Source: Desulfobacteraceae bacterium UBA2174 (GTDB lineage Bacteria > Desulfobacterota > Desulfobacteria > Desulfobacterales > UBA2174). Taken from it: DNA of 35,620 bases. The stretch spans positions 1 through 35,620 of the forward strand of contig DCWA01000018.1 in the NCBI GenBank assembly GCA_002327445.1, written 5' to 3'. Shown here in pieces: positions 1-7,138 of this stretch; positions within the stretch are counted from its first letter, which is position 1, and every line of letters starts with the position of its first letter. Below the pieces are notes generated by a model, which worked only from the letters and a program-made list of their open reading frames with translations, ran no database searches and was not told where the DNA came from. A program made the position numbers and the translations under genes.

Positions 1-226
<226 letters not shown>

Positions 227-336
227 AACGTCAGTGAGGAATCTGCAGTTGGGAAAACAAGCGGGAGGCGGTTTCAGACGTCAAAAAATTCTTCGTCGCC
301 TCGCTCCCCTCCCCTGCTTGCCCGACGAGGTTTTTC

Positions 337-367
337 TTGCCAAAACCCTTGGACGCAATATAGTTGC
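337..367 (+). promoter_or_regulatory. Candidate promoter and Zur-type operator of the znu operon
   Basis: A plausible sigma-70-type promoter is TTGCCA (337-342), a 16-bp spacer and TATAGT (359-364). An interrupted palindrome, GCAA-TATAG-TTGC (355-367), covers the -10 box, where a repressor would block transcription. The operon encodes its own Fur/Zur-type regulator, so this dyad is a reasonable operator candidate. It is short and does not match a well-defined Zur consensus, so the call is inference. The rest of 227-411 contains only a repeat-like stretch near 229-250. Confidence 0.35.
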
Positions 368-411
368 ATGGTAGTTGCGGCGTGAGAATTCAGATCATTC
401 AGGGGGGCAGG

Positions 412-1293
412 ATGCGTCGATGGCGTTTTTTTCTTTTATTGCTGGTTCTTTGCGGGGGGTTCGCCGGGGCTGCGGCCGCCGGCCCTCTGCCGGTGTATGT
501 CAGCATCCTGCCGCAGCGCGACTTTGTGCAGCAGATCGCCAAGGACCGGGTCGCGGTGGAGGTGATGGTGCTGCCCGGTGCCAGTCCGGCGACCTACGAG
601 CCCAGGGCGCAGCAGATGGCGGGCCTGGCGCGGGCGAAGATCTATTTTGCCGTGGGCGCCCCCTTCGAGGCGGTCTGGCTGCCGCGCATCGCCGCGGCCA
701 ACCCGGCCATGCGCATCATCCCCACCGATGCCGGCATCTCCAAGCGGGCCCTGGCGGCCCACTACCACGGTCCGGAGAAGCACGGCGATACCGATGATGA
801 CCACGGGATTCCCGATCCGCACGTATGGCTGTCGCCGCCGCTGGTGAAAATCCAGGCGCAGGCGATCCTCGATGCGCTGGTGGCGGTGGATCCGGAAAGT
901 CGGGATTTTTACGAGGCCAACTGGCGCAACTTTGTTGCGCGCCTTGACGCCCTGGATCAGCGCCTGGGGCAGACCTTCGCCCAGCGGCGGGGAATGCGGT
1001 TCATGGTCTTTCACCCGGCCTGGGGGTACTTTGCCGACGCCTACGGCCTGGTCCAGATGCCCATCGAGCTCGAGGGCAAGGAGCCCAAACCGGCAGCGCT
1101 CCGGGAGCTGGTGGACATCGCCCGGCGGCACGGGATCCGGGTGATCTTCGTCCAGCCGCAGTTTTCGCGCCGCAGCGCCGAGCTGGTGGCCCGGGAGATC
1201 GGTGCGCGGGTGGTGGAGGCCGACCCCGTGCCGGCCGACTGGTTTGCCAACATGAACGAGGTGACGGCCAAGTTCGAAGCCGCCCTCAGATAG
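412..1293 (+). CDS. znuA: Zinc ABC transporter, periplasmic zinc-binding protein ZnuA
   Basis: This 293-residue solute-binding protein of the ZnuA/TroA (cluster A-I) family captures Zn2+ in the periplasm and delivers it to the ZnuBC transporter. The ATG at 412 is chosen because AGGGGGGCAGG precedes it; an upstream TTG in frame lacks a good ribosome site. The N-terminus is a signal peptide (MRRWRFFLLLLVL, then an Ala-rich cleavage region). Family hallmarks are visible: SILPQRDF near the N-terminus, GASPATYEP, an acidic/His-rich loop (HYHGPEKHGDTDDDHG) typical of zinc rather than manganese binders, DPHVWLSP, and FVQPQFSRRSAE near the C-terminus. It is followed after 14 bp by the ATPase gene, then the permease and a Fur-type regulator. 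Zinc is the likely substrate given the His loop, although Mn or Fe cannot be fully excluded. Confidence 0.93.
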   Translation: MRRWRFFLLLLVLCGGFAGAAAAGPLPVYVSILPQRDFVQQIAKDRVAVEVMVLPGASPATYEPRAQQMAGLARAKIYFAVGAPFEAVWLPRIAAANPAMRIIPTDAGISKRALAAHYHGPEKHGDTDDDHGIPDPHVWLSPPLVKIQAQAILDALVAVDPESRDFYEANWRNFVARLDALDQRLGQTFAQRRGMRFMVFHPAWGYFADAYGLVQMPIELEGKEPKPAALRELVDIARRHGIRVIFVQPQFSRRSAELVAREIGARVVEADPVPADWFANMNEVTAKFEAALR

Positions 1294-1307
1294 AAGCGAC
1301 AATCGCC

Positions 1308-2087
1308 ATGCCGACACCAATGATCGACATTCATCACCTCTGGTTCTCCTACAACGGGCAGGTGGTGTTGCGCGAGGTGAACCTCGAGATCCTTCCCGGT
1401 GACTTCGTGGCTCTCATCGGCCCCAACGGTGGGGGCAAGACCACCTTGCTCAAGCTGATGCTCGGGCTGCTCAAGCCGCAATCCGGTGCCATTCGTATCC
1501 TGGGGCAGCCGCCGCGCAAGGCTTCGCGACAGATCGGCTATGTTCCCCAGGACGTGAACATCAACCGCAGCTTCCCGGTGACGGCGCTGGACGTGGTACT
1601 GATGGGCCTGATCCACATCGACGACGCCGGCAGCGCCGCCCAGCGGCGCGGCAAGGCGCTGGCGGCCCTGGCGCAGATGGAGATGGCCGACCTTGCCCAC
1701 CGGCGCATCGGTTCGCTGTCCGGGGGCCAGCGCCAACGGGTCTTCATCGCCCGCGCCCTGGTGGCCCAGCCCCGGCTGCTGCTGCTCGACGAGCCGACGG
1801 CGAGCATCGACAGCAAGGGCCAGACCGATTTTTACCGGAATCTGAAAGCGTTGAACGAGGCCATCACCATTCTGGTCGTCAGCCACGATCTCATGGCCAT
1901 TTCGACCTACATCAAGTCCGTGGCTTGCGTGAACAAGAGCCTCCACTACCATAACCAAGCCGAATTCACTGCCGAAATGTTCGACGCCATGTATCCCGGC
2001 ACGGCGGAGGAAGCCTGCCCCATCGAACTGGTCGCCCATGGGCTGGTGCCTCACCGCGTCCTCAAAGAACACCCCGGGGAGCGGTGA
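1308..2087 (+). CDS. znuC: Zinc ABC transporter, ATP-binding protein ZnuC
   Basis: This cytoplasmic ATPase subunit of the zinc importer has 259 residues, a normal family length. It shows a Walker A motif (GPNGGGKTT, about residues 38-46), a Q-loop region (GYVPQDVNINRSFP), the ABC signature LSGGQRQR, Walker B with catalytic Glu (LLLLDEPTAS), and the switch His in VVSHDLM. The ATG at 1308 lies 14 bp after znuA. The coding region ends 1 bp before the permease start, which implies tight co-expression. The C-terminal tail past the switch region is typical of metal-type ATPases. Function follows from the family and the operon. Confidence 0.93.
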   Translation: MPTPMIDIHHLWFSYNGQVVLREVNLEILPGDFVALIGPNGGGKTTLLKLMLGLLKPQSGAIRILGQPPRKASRQIGYVPQDVNINRSFPVTALDVVLMGLIHIDDAGSAAQRRGKALAALAQMEMADLAHRRIGSLSGGQRQRVFIARALVAQPRLLLLDEPTASIDSKGQTDFYRNLKALNEAITILVVSHDLMAISTYIKSVACVNKSLHYHNQAEFTAEMFDAMYPGTAEEACPIELVAHGLVPHRVLKEHPGER

Positions 2088-2088
2088 C

Positions 2089-2967
2089 ATGATCGAGGCC
2101 CTCGGTTACGATTTCATGCGCAACGCCCTGATGGCCGGCCTGCTGGCCAGCGTGATCTGCGGCGTCATGGGGACCCTGGTGGTGGTCAACCGCATCGTGT
2201 TCCTCTCCGGCGGCGTCGCCCATGCGGCCTACGGGGGCATCGGCATGGCGTTTTTCTTTGGCTGGCCCTACCTGCTGGGGACGCTGGGGTTTTCCCTGGC
2301 AGCAGCCATGATCATGGCCATCGTGACCCTCAGGGCCAAGCACCGGGCCGACACGGTGATCGGTGTGATCTGGGCACTGGGAATGGCCATCGGGATCATT
2401 TTGCTCGACTTGACCCCTGGCTACAACGTGGATCTGATGAGCTACCTGTTCGGCAGCATCCTGACGGTGCCCGGCAGGGATCTTTGGATCATGGGGGCCA
2501 TGGGCCTGGGGATCGCCGCCTTGGTGGGGTGGTTCTACAAGGACCTGCTCGCCATGAGCTATGATGAAGAGTTCGCCCGGGTGCGCGGGGTGCCGGTGGT
2601 TCCGCTCTACTTTCTGCTCATCGGTATGCTGGCGGTTACCGTGGTGATGGTGATCCAGGTGGTGGGGCTGATCCTGGTGATCGCGCTGCTCACCATCCCG
2701 CCGTTCATCATGGAGTCGTACGCCCGGACCTTGAAGCAGATGATGGTCGGGGCCAGCCTCCTCGGCGTCGTCTTCACCGTGGCCGGGCTGTGGCTGGCCT
2801 ATGCCTATGACCTGACCTCGGGAGCGGCGATCATCGTGGTGGCCGGCGCCGCCTTCTTCGCCGTGCGGGCCATCGAAAGCCTGCGGCAGTTTGTCCGCCA
2901 AAGGCGGACCGCCTCCAAGGGGAGCACAGAGGATGAAAAGGGACCCGGGCATGTCGTCTTGTCGTGA
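2089..2967 (+). CDS. znuB: Zinc ABC transporter, permease ZnuB
   Basis: This 292-residue integral membrane protein of the ABC-3 (ZnuB/TroC) family forms the transmembrane channel for zinc. The ATG at 2089 is chosen over an in-frame upstream start at 2038 because it follows GGGGAGCGG and begins 1 bp after znuC ends. About eight or nine hydrophobic segments are visible. Family-typical stretches include FLSGGVAHAAYGGIGMAFFFG near the N-terminus and IALLTIPPFIMESYARTL, the region that contacts the ATPase. The last ~30 residues are charged and overlap the start of the regulator gene by 35 bp, so the four genes form one compact operon. Confidence 0.92.
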   Translation: MIEALGYDFMRNALMAGLLASVICGVMGTLVVVNRIVFLSGGVAHAAYGGIGMAFFFGWPYLLGTLGFSLAAAMIMAIVTLRAKHRADTVIGVIWALGMAIGIILLDLTPGYNVDLMSYLFGSILTVPGRDLWIMGAMGLGIAALVGWFYKDLLAMSYDEEFARVRGVPVVPLYFLLIGMLAVTVVMVIQVVGLILVIALLTIPPFIMESYARTLKQMMVGASLLGVVFTVAGLWLAYAYDLTSGAAIIVVAGAAFFAVRAIESLRQFVRQRRTASKGSTEDEKGPGHVVLS

Positions 2968-3391
2968 CTATGCCGCCTTGCTGGGCGAGGCGGGATTGGC
3001 CGTCACCGCGAACCGCCTGCGGGTGCTGGAAGTGGTGGGCGGCGCCACCTACCCCCTGTCCGCCGTGGAAATCCATCGCACCCTGGCACGTTCGGCGGCC
3101 ATCAACCGGGTCACCATCTACCGGATCCTGGAGCGCCTGGTCCATCATGGCATCCTGGAGCGCCTGAGCACCGGAGGCCGGGCCTTCAACTACGGCCTGG
3201 CCGCGGATTCCGACTACCAGCCGCACCCTCATTTTTACTGCACCCGCTGCGGGCGCATGGACTGCCTGAGCCCGGCCAGCCTTCCGGTGGACACCACCTG
3301 GCTGCAGCGCACCTTCCCCGGCCGGATCGACAAGATCGAAATCCGGGTGGACGGGGTGTGCAAGGACTGCCTGAAAAAAGGCGACGCTTGA
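2933..3391 (+). CDS. zur: Fur-family transcriptional regulator, probably Zur
   Basis: This 152-residue Fur-family repressor begins with a winged-helix DNA-binding half (LTANRLRVLEVV-type and INRVTIYRILERLV helices, about residues 20-75). The C-terminal dimerisation half carries the His/Cys metal site HPHFYCTRCGRMDC and a final CKDC pair, forming the structural Zn(Cys)4 site. ATG 2933 has GGGGAG 8 nt upstream; ATG 2951 and TTG 2891 are alternatives. It overlaps the 3' end of znuB and closes the znu operon. It most likely senses zinc and represses uptake when zinc is sufficient, autoregulating its own operon. The zinc assignment comes from gene context; the sequence alone says only Fur family. 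Confidence 0.87.
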   Translation: MKRDPGMSSCRDYAALLGEAGLAVTANRLRVLEVVGGATYPLSAVEIHRTLARSAAINRVTIYRILERLVHHGILERLSTGGRAFNYGLAADSDYQPHPHFYCTRCGRMDCLSPASLPVDTTWLQRTFPGRIDKIEIRVDGVCKDCLKKGDA

Positions 3392-3642
3392 GACGGGACG
3401 CTCGAAACGCGCTGGCAGTCTCGACTTTCAGTCCCTCGGCCACAGTCTTGCATAAAATCAATGCCATAGGGCAAGCACCTGGGGGCGGGCACCCGATAGC
3501 GCTTGGTATTGGGCAACCGACGTGGATTCAGGCGGGAGCAAACCGGCGCGTTTGGAAAAAGACTTCAGATTTTAAGGACGTGCATTATATTTCTGACATT
3601 CGTGGGTTTGAGGCTTCGCCCAAACCCCCAAGGCATATCGAT

Positions 3643-3882
3643 ATGAGCCTCCAATCCAAAAAATCCTTTGCCTCGCTGGACTATACGCGGTGCGATCCCA
3701 GCAGATGCGATCCTGTAGAGGGCCTCTGCGCGGCGGTGCCGGCGTGCTCCCACAAATTGATCAAGCAACTGGACGGCCCTTTTACCTCGCCGGTCATTTT
3801 CCAGGACATGTGCATGGGATGCTGGGACTGCATCGAGGCCTGTCCGCTGGATGCGATTTCCGCCACGCATATCGGATCATAA
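3643..3882 (+). CDS. Small 4Fe-4S ferredoxin-like protein
   Basis: This 79-residue protein carries two Cys-rich segments. The first is unusual (DYTRCDPSRCDP...LCAAVPAC), resembling the metal-binding N-terminal region of RNase L inhibitor-like ATPases. The second is a standard 4Fe-4S ligand set (CMGCWDCIEACP). It probably carries one or two iron-sulfur clusters and moves electrons in the cytoplasm. ATG 3643 follows AAGG with about 9 nt spacing; the frame is open further upstream, but that stretch looks non-coding. It stands alone on the plus strand and converges on the next gene, overlapping its 3' end by 6 bp. The 250 bp upstream (3392-3642) shows no gene; it holds a small dyad (GCAT...ATGC near 3448) and no convincing terminator. 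The redox partner is unknown. Confidence 0.7.
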   Translation: MSLQSKKSFASLDYTRCDPSRCDPVEGLCAAVPACSHKLIKQLDGPFTSPVIFQDMCMGCWDCIEACPLDAISATHIGS

Positions 3883-4791
3883 GGCCGAGACCATCCTGGC
3901 CATAAGCCCGGCCACGGACAGCTCTATGGCGCAGATCCGATTCAGTTCGCCAAAACCTTCTCCCACGTTCAAATCCAAGTCTTCCCGGGCGCGCTTGAGT
4001 CTCCGTACCACCCCATTTAGGCCAGCATTACCACCAACACTGGCGGAGCTTATTTTCCGGCCGCTCCACTCGTCGACGCTTTTCAACAGTTTTTCGTTTT
4101 CCTTCCACAAACCGAAGGTCTCCCGCAGCCAAACCCCGACGGGCAAATGGGGATCAACGAGTTCATCGTCATCCTTCTTGGAAAGGTCGACCCGGTGCTC
4201 CAGAGGCAGGTGCTTCTCCAGAAATTCGACTGCCTCTTCAACCGTTTCGGGCCTGTCGCCGATCCGTTGCGCGAAGTCCTCCAACCTGAACGCCCTGACA
4301 TTCGGGCCAGTCTCGGCACCCATGACATCCAGGGTAAACAAGCCCCAAATGGCCTGATAGACATCGTTGTGGATACCAGGATCCTCGGATGCCCTGGGAC
4401 CTGCGACGTTGAGGACCCGCACCCCCTTGGAGGCGATCCACTGGTGCAGGTCAGCGGATGCCTTCAGGGCGTGTGCCCGCCGCAAATCGATGTGGAGCCG
4501 GGGTTTGCCGTTTTTCTTGGCCATTTCGGCGGTCAGCTTCGAGCCTCCGGTGAGGGAGCCAAGGGAAAAAATCACGGTCCCGTCCGAATCCAGGACATTT
4601 CGTTCGGTCCGTTCCGGGTAGCTGGCGGTGGGCATCTCCTGAAGCTGGTATTTTTCGGGCAGAGGACCATCCTCGGTGAGCCTCCCCTTGGGAACCCACC
4701 CGCCGTGATCGATTCCCGGCTCGATGGCGGCATCAAGGGCGGCTTGGTCAGCTCCGGTCTGGCCGCCGGATATGATTTTGATAGGCTGCAT
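3877..4791 (-). CDS. Putative molybdenum-cofactor carrier (SLOG/YpsA-like) with C-terminal DUF6794-like domain
   Basis: This 304-residue cytoplasmic protein begins at ATG 4791 (MQPIKIISGGQTGADQAAL). The ISGGQTGAD loop, the VIFSLGSLTGGSKLT segment and the LNVAGPRAS segment mark a Rossmann-like SLOG domain of the putative molybdenum carrier family, covering about residues 1-165. From about 180 to 245 there is a different module, with EEAVEFLEKHLP and VGVWLRETFGLW, resembling DUF6794. The rest (to 304) contains a Gly-rich NAGLNGVVRRLKRA stretch and is not recognised. The carrier family has been proposed to bind molybdenum cofactor; no biochemical role can be shown from sequence here. It converges with the ferredoxin gene. 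No other molybdoenzyme genes are in the window. Confidence 0.72.
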   Translation of the reverse strand: MQPIKIISGGQTGADQAALDAAIEPGIDHGGWVPKGRLTEDGPLPEKYQLQEMPTASYPERTERNVLDSDGTVIFSLGSLTGGSKLTAEMAKKNGKPRLHIDLRRAHALKASADLHQWIASKGVRVLNVAGPRASEDPGIHNDVYQAIWGLFTLDVMGAETGPNVRAFRLEDFAQRIGDRPETVEEAVEFLEKHLPLEHRVDLSKKDDDELVDPHLPVGVWLRETFGLWKENEKLLKSVDEWSGRKISSASVGGNAGLNGVVRRLKRAREDLDLNVGEGFGELNRICAIELSVAGLMARMVSAL

Positions 4792-4893
4792 AATTCGGCG
4801 TACCTTTCGGGAAAAATGCGGGCACAGCGACCGGGACAACGGCAGCCGACCCGATACCTGGAGGATTGGGTACGAAAATCGGTTTCTGGCATC

Positions 4894-4930
4894 AAAACGG
4901 CCGGGGCCGCTCTGTCGGCGACCCCGGCCG
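4894..4930 (-). terminator. Rho-independent terminator of the cytochrome operon
   Basis: Read on the minus strand, a strong GC-rich hairpin (CGGCCGGGG pairing with CCCCGGCCG, with a further short inner stem) is followed by TTTT. It lies about 20 bp after the stop of the octaheme cytochrome gene, the correct position for ending the operon that starts at 9324. Confidence 0.75.
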
Positions 4931-4949
4931 CTTCCAAAATCACCATCAA

Positions 4950-6341
4950 CTATTGCGGAAAGACCTCCTTCGGCCGCTGGGTGCTCCCCGTGGCGTTGGG
5001 ATAGTCCTCGGCCTTGTAGGCCGGCGTGTTGGTCTTGATCAGGTGGTTTCCCTCCTCGGTGAAGCCGGTGAAGCGATGTTTGCACTCGTAGAAGCCGTGC
5101 CACCAGGAGTAGTCCGGGGCCATCATGGCCGCGCCCATCCGCGCCCGGCGTCCCTCGTGGTGCCACAGTTCGTAGAATTCCTGCTCGAGGCGCTCGTCGA
5201 AGAAGCGCGACGGATCGAGGAGCTTCTTCTCCACGAGCTGGTCGAAGAGGGCCTTGGCCGGTTTGTAGTACACCTCGTTGTACTCTTTGATCACCCCGTC
5301 AAGCTTCACGTAGTGGTCGTCCACCCATTTCTTGCCGTGGCACTGCATGCAGACGGCCTTCATTTTGCCGCGTTCCGTCTCCCAGTTGGTCTTGGCGGGG
5401 AAGGCGGCGAATTCCGCGGGCCGGATCGTCAAAGGTGCCTGGAGCTCCCAGCTGAGGCGCTCGGTGACGTCGTGGGTGGTCATCACCGGTCCGGATCCGG
5501 ACATGTGGCACGCGGCGCAGGTGGGGCCGCGGTAGTCGACGCCGGCGGTCCAGGTGCCCGGGGCGCTGTTCCAGTTGTACTCGTCGCCGAAGGCCGTGTA
5601 GATGTCCCCGTGCTTGGATTCCATGAAGATCTCGATCTGGGGATGGTCCGGACCGAGGTGGCACTGGCCGCAGGCCTCGGGCTTGCGGGCCTCCATCACC
5701 GAGAAGCGGTGGCGGGTGTGGCAGCTGGTGCAGCTCCCCTTGGAGCCGTCCAGGTTGACCCGGCCGACACCGACGTTGGGCCAGGTATCGCTGGTCAGTT
5801 CCCCTTTTTCCGCCTTGAGCACCGTGCCGTGGCAGTGGAAGCAGCCGGCCTGGCGCTCGAAGTCGCTGTTCATGCCTTTTTGCAGCCACGGATCGATCTT
5901 CCAGATGATCTCGATCGTGTTGGCGTGCTTGCTGACGGCGTATTGGCTCACCTCGTCCGGATGGCAGCGGGAACAGTCCTTGGGAGTGACGGCGGCAGCC
6001 ACCGGCACCTTGTACTCCTTGGTGCCCCAGGGACTGTCGCTGCGGGCGTACTGCTGGTAATGGGCCTGACTGACGTCCGCGTCCGATTCCTCGGCCCGGT
6101 GGCAGTCGAAGCAGGTGATGTTGGCGCTGGCATGCCGGCTGTTGGCCCAGTCGGAGAACAGACCGGGATGTTCGCGCTTGTGGCACTCGATACAGGCCAC
6201 CGCCTCGGGGGGCATGCTGCGCTCGATGCGAAAAGCCTTTTCCTTGGGCTGGTTAGCGGCTGTCTGAGCCGCTGCCGGCACCGTCGCCAGGGCGATCAGC
6301 CCAATGGCCACGGCGGCCCATATCCAGTAGCGTTTCATCAT
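4950..6341 (-). CDS. Octaheme cytochrome c, hydroxylamine oxidoreductase (HAO)-like
   Basis: This 463-residue periplasmic multiheme cytochrome has an N-terminal signal peptide (MMKRYWIWAAVAIGLIALA, then Ala-rich cleavage region). The ATGATG start at 6341 follows GGAGGGCAGC. Eight CxxCH heme sites are present in order: CIECH, CFDCH, CSRCH, CFHCH, CTSCH, CGQCH, CAACH and CMQCH. The C-terminal region has the HAO-family block YELWHHEGRRARMGAAMM, then PDYSWWHGFYECKHRF. The family either oxidises hydroxylamine or reduces nitrite/hydroxylamine to ammonia. Pairing with a NapC/NrfH-type quinol dehydrogenase points to reduction, but the deciding cross-linking tyrosine cannot be assigned by eye. It is the last gene of a three-gene operon and a clear paralogue of the octaheme part of the first gene. 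A dispersed repeat sits in the 240-bp gap upstream. Confidence 0.88.
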   Translation of the reverse strand: MMKRYWIWAAVAIGLIALATVPAAAQTAANQPKEKAFRIERSMPPEAVACIECHKREHPGLFSDWANSRHASANITCFDCHRAEESDADVSQAHYQQYARSDSPWGTKEYKVPVAAAVTPKDCSRCHPDEVSQYAVSKHANTIEIIWKIDPWLQKGMNSDFERQAGCFHCHGTVLKAEKGELTSDTWPNVGVGRVNLDGSKGSCTSCHTRHRFSVMEARKPEACGQCHLGPDHPQIEIFMESKHGDIYTAFGDEYNWNSAPGTWTAGVDYRGPTCAACHMSGSGPVMTTHDVTERLSWELQAPLTIRPAEFAAFPAKTNWETERGKMKAVCMQCHGKKWVDDHYVKLDGVIKEYNEVYYKPAKALFDQLVEKKLLDPSRFFDERLEQEFYELWHHEGRRARMGAAMMAPDYSWWHGFYECKHRFTGFTEEGNHLIKTNTPAYKAEDYPNATGSTQRPKEVFPQ

Positions 6342-6469
6342 GCTGCCCTCCTTCGGTTTTTGGTTGATGGTCGTCATGGATTCAATCCTAAAAAAGGCCG
6401 AAAAGGTCTTTGTTCTTACGGTGCGCTTGCGATGGGGAATCACGACCGCGGGAATCAAGGAGACGTCAA

Positions 6470-6516
6470 TTTTGCGCAGAGATCCCTCCCTTCACTCGGG
6501 ATGACAATGCGGGGCT
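6470..6516. repeat. Dispersed short repeat copy inside the cytochrome operon
   Basis: The stretch around GAGATCCCTCCCTTCACTCG and GGGATGACA matches the repeat family seen at 21585-21640, 25150-25480, 32590-32690 and 32880-32975. It lies between two co-directional cytochrome genes (gap 6342-6580), so it is probably transcribed. Nothing else is recognisable in this gap except a weak hairpin near 6391-6411. Confidence 0.6.
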
Positions 6517-6580
6517 TTTGACGAGTGAATTTTTGTTCATTCTCCATTGAATACTTGTCCTTGGCCATTGGGCGTTTCCT

Positions 6581-7138
6581 TTACACCGGATCGGCCCGGT
6601 AATCTCCCCGGAACTGCTTGAAACGGTACTGCCCCGTGGGGGTGTGCACCAGGTTGCGGTGGCAGTCCACGCATTTCTTCTCGTAGCCGGGCCGGGCGTA
6701 AACCACGTCCCGGTGGGCCCGCATGGCGCCGCGTTTGTTGGGAATGTAGAGAATATTGCGATGGCATTTCTGGCACTGCTCGTTCTTGAACGAAGCATAA
6801 GCCTTCTCGCGTTGCTCCGCGTTGTCGTACAGGGCCATGTCCTCGGTGAAGTGGACCCAGACGTCCTTGATGCCGTGGGCCGTCTTGGTGAAGAAGAAAT
6901 TGACCGTGTCGTGGGGGGCGGGCAGGTGGCAGTCCATGCAGTCGGCCACGAACCCGTGGGCGTTGTTGACGTGGGTCGAGGCGCGCCAGGTGTTCACCGC
7001 GAAGCGGATCTCGTGGCAGGAGGCGCAAAACTCGGGGGTGGAGGTGCGCACCATGGTGTAGTACGTCATGGAAAACAGCGGGAAGGCGACCAGGATCCCC
7101 ACACCGACCAGAACAGCCGCGATGATGTAGCGTTTCAT
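6581..7138 (-). CDS. NapC/NrfH-family tetraheme cytochrome c (quinol dehydrogenase)
   Basis: This 185-residue protein has one N-terminal membrane anchor (YIIAAVLVGVGILVAFPLFS) and four CxxCH sites: CASCH, CMDCH, CQKCH and CVDCH. The size, single anchor and heme spacing are those of the NapC/NirT/NrfH family. These proteins take electrons from (mena)quinol in the membrane and pass them to periplasmic multiheme reductases. ATG 7138 follows AGGAGGTATCGCC and overlaps the stop of the preceding gene by 4 bp (ATGA), so translation is probably coupled. Lying between two octaheme cytochromes, it is the likely electron donor to one or both. The nearby menA-like gene fits a menaquinone-based chain. Confidence 0.88.
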   Translation of the reverse strand: MKRYIIAAVLVGVGILVAFPLFSMTYYTMVRTSTPEFCASCHEIRFAVNTWRASTHVNNAHGFVADCMDCHLPAPHDTVNFFFTKTAHGIKDVWVHFTEDMALYDNAEQREKAYASFKNEQCQKCHRNILYIPNKRGAMRAHRDVVYARPGYEKKCVDCHRNLVHTPTGQYRFKQFRGDYRADPV

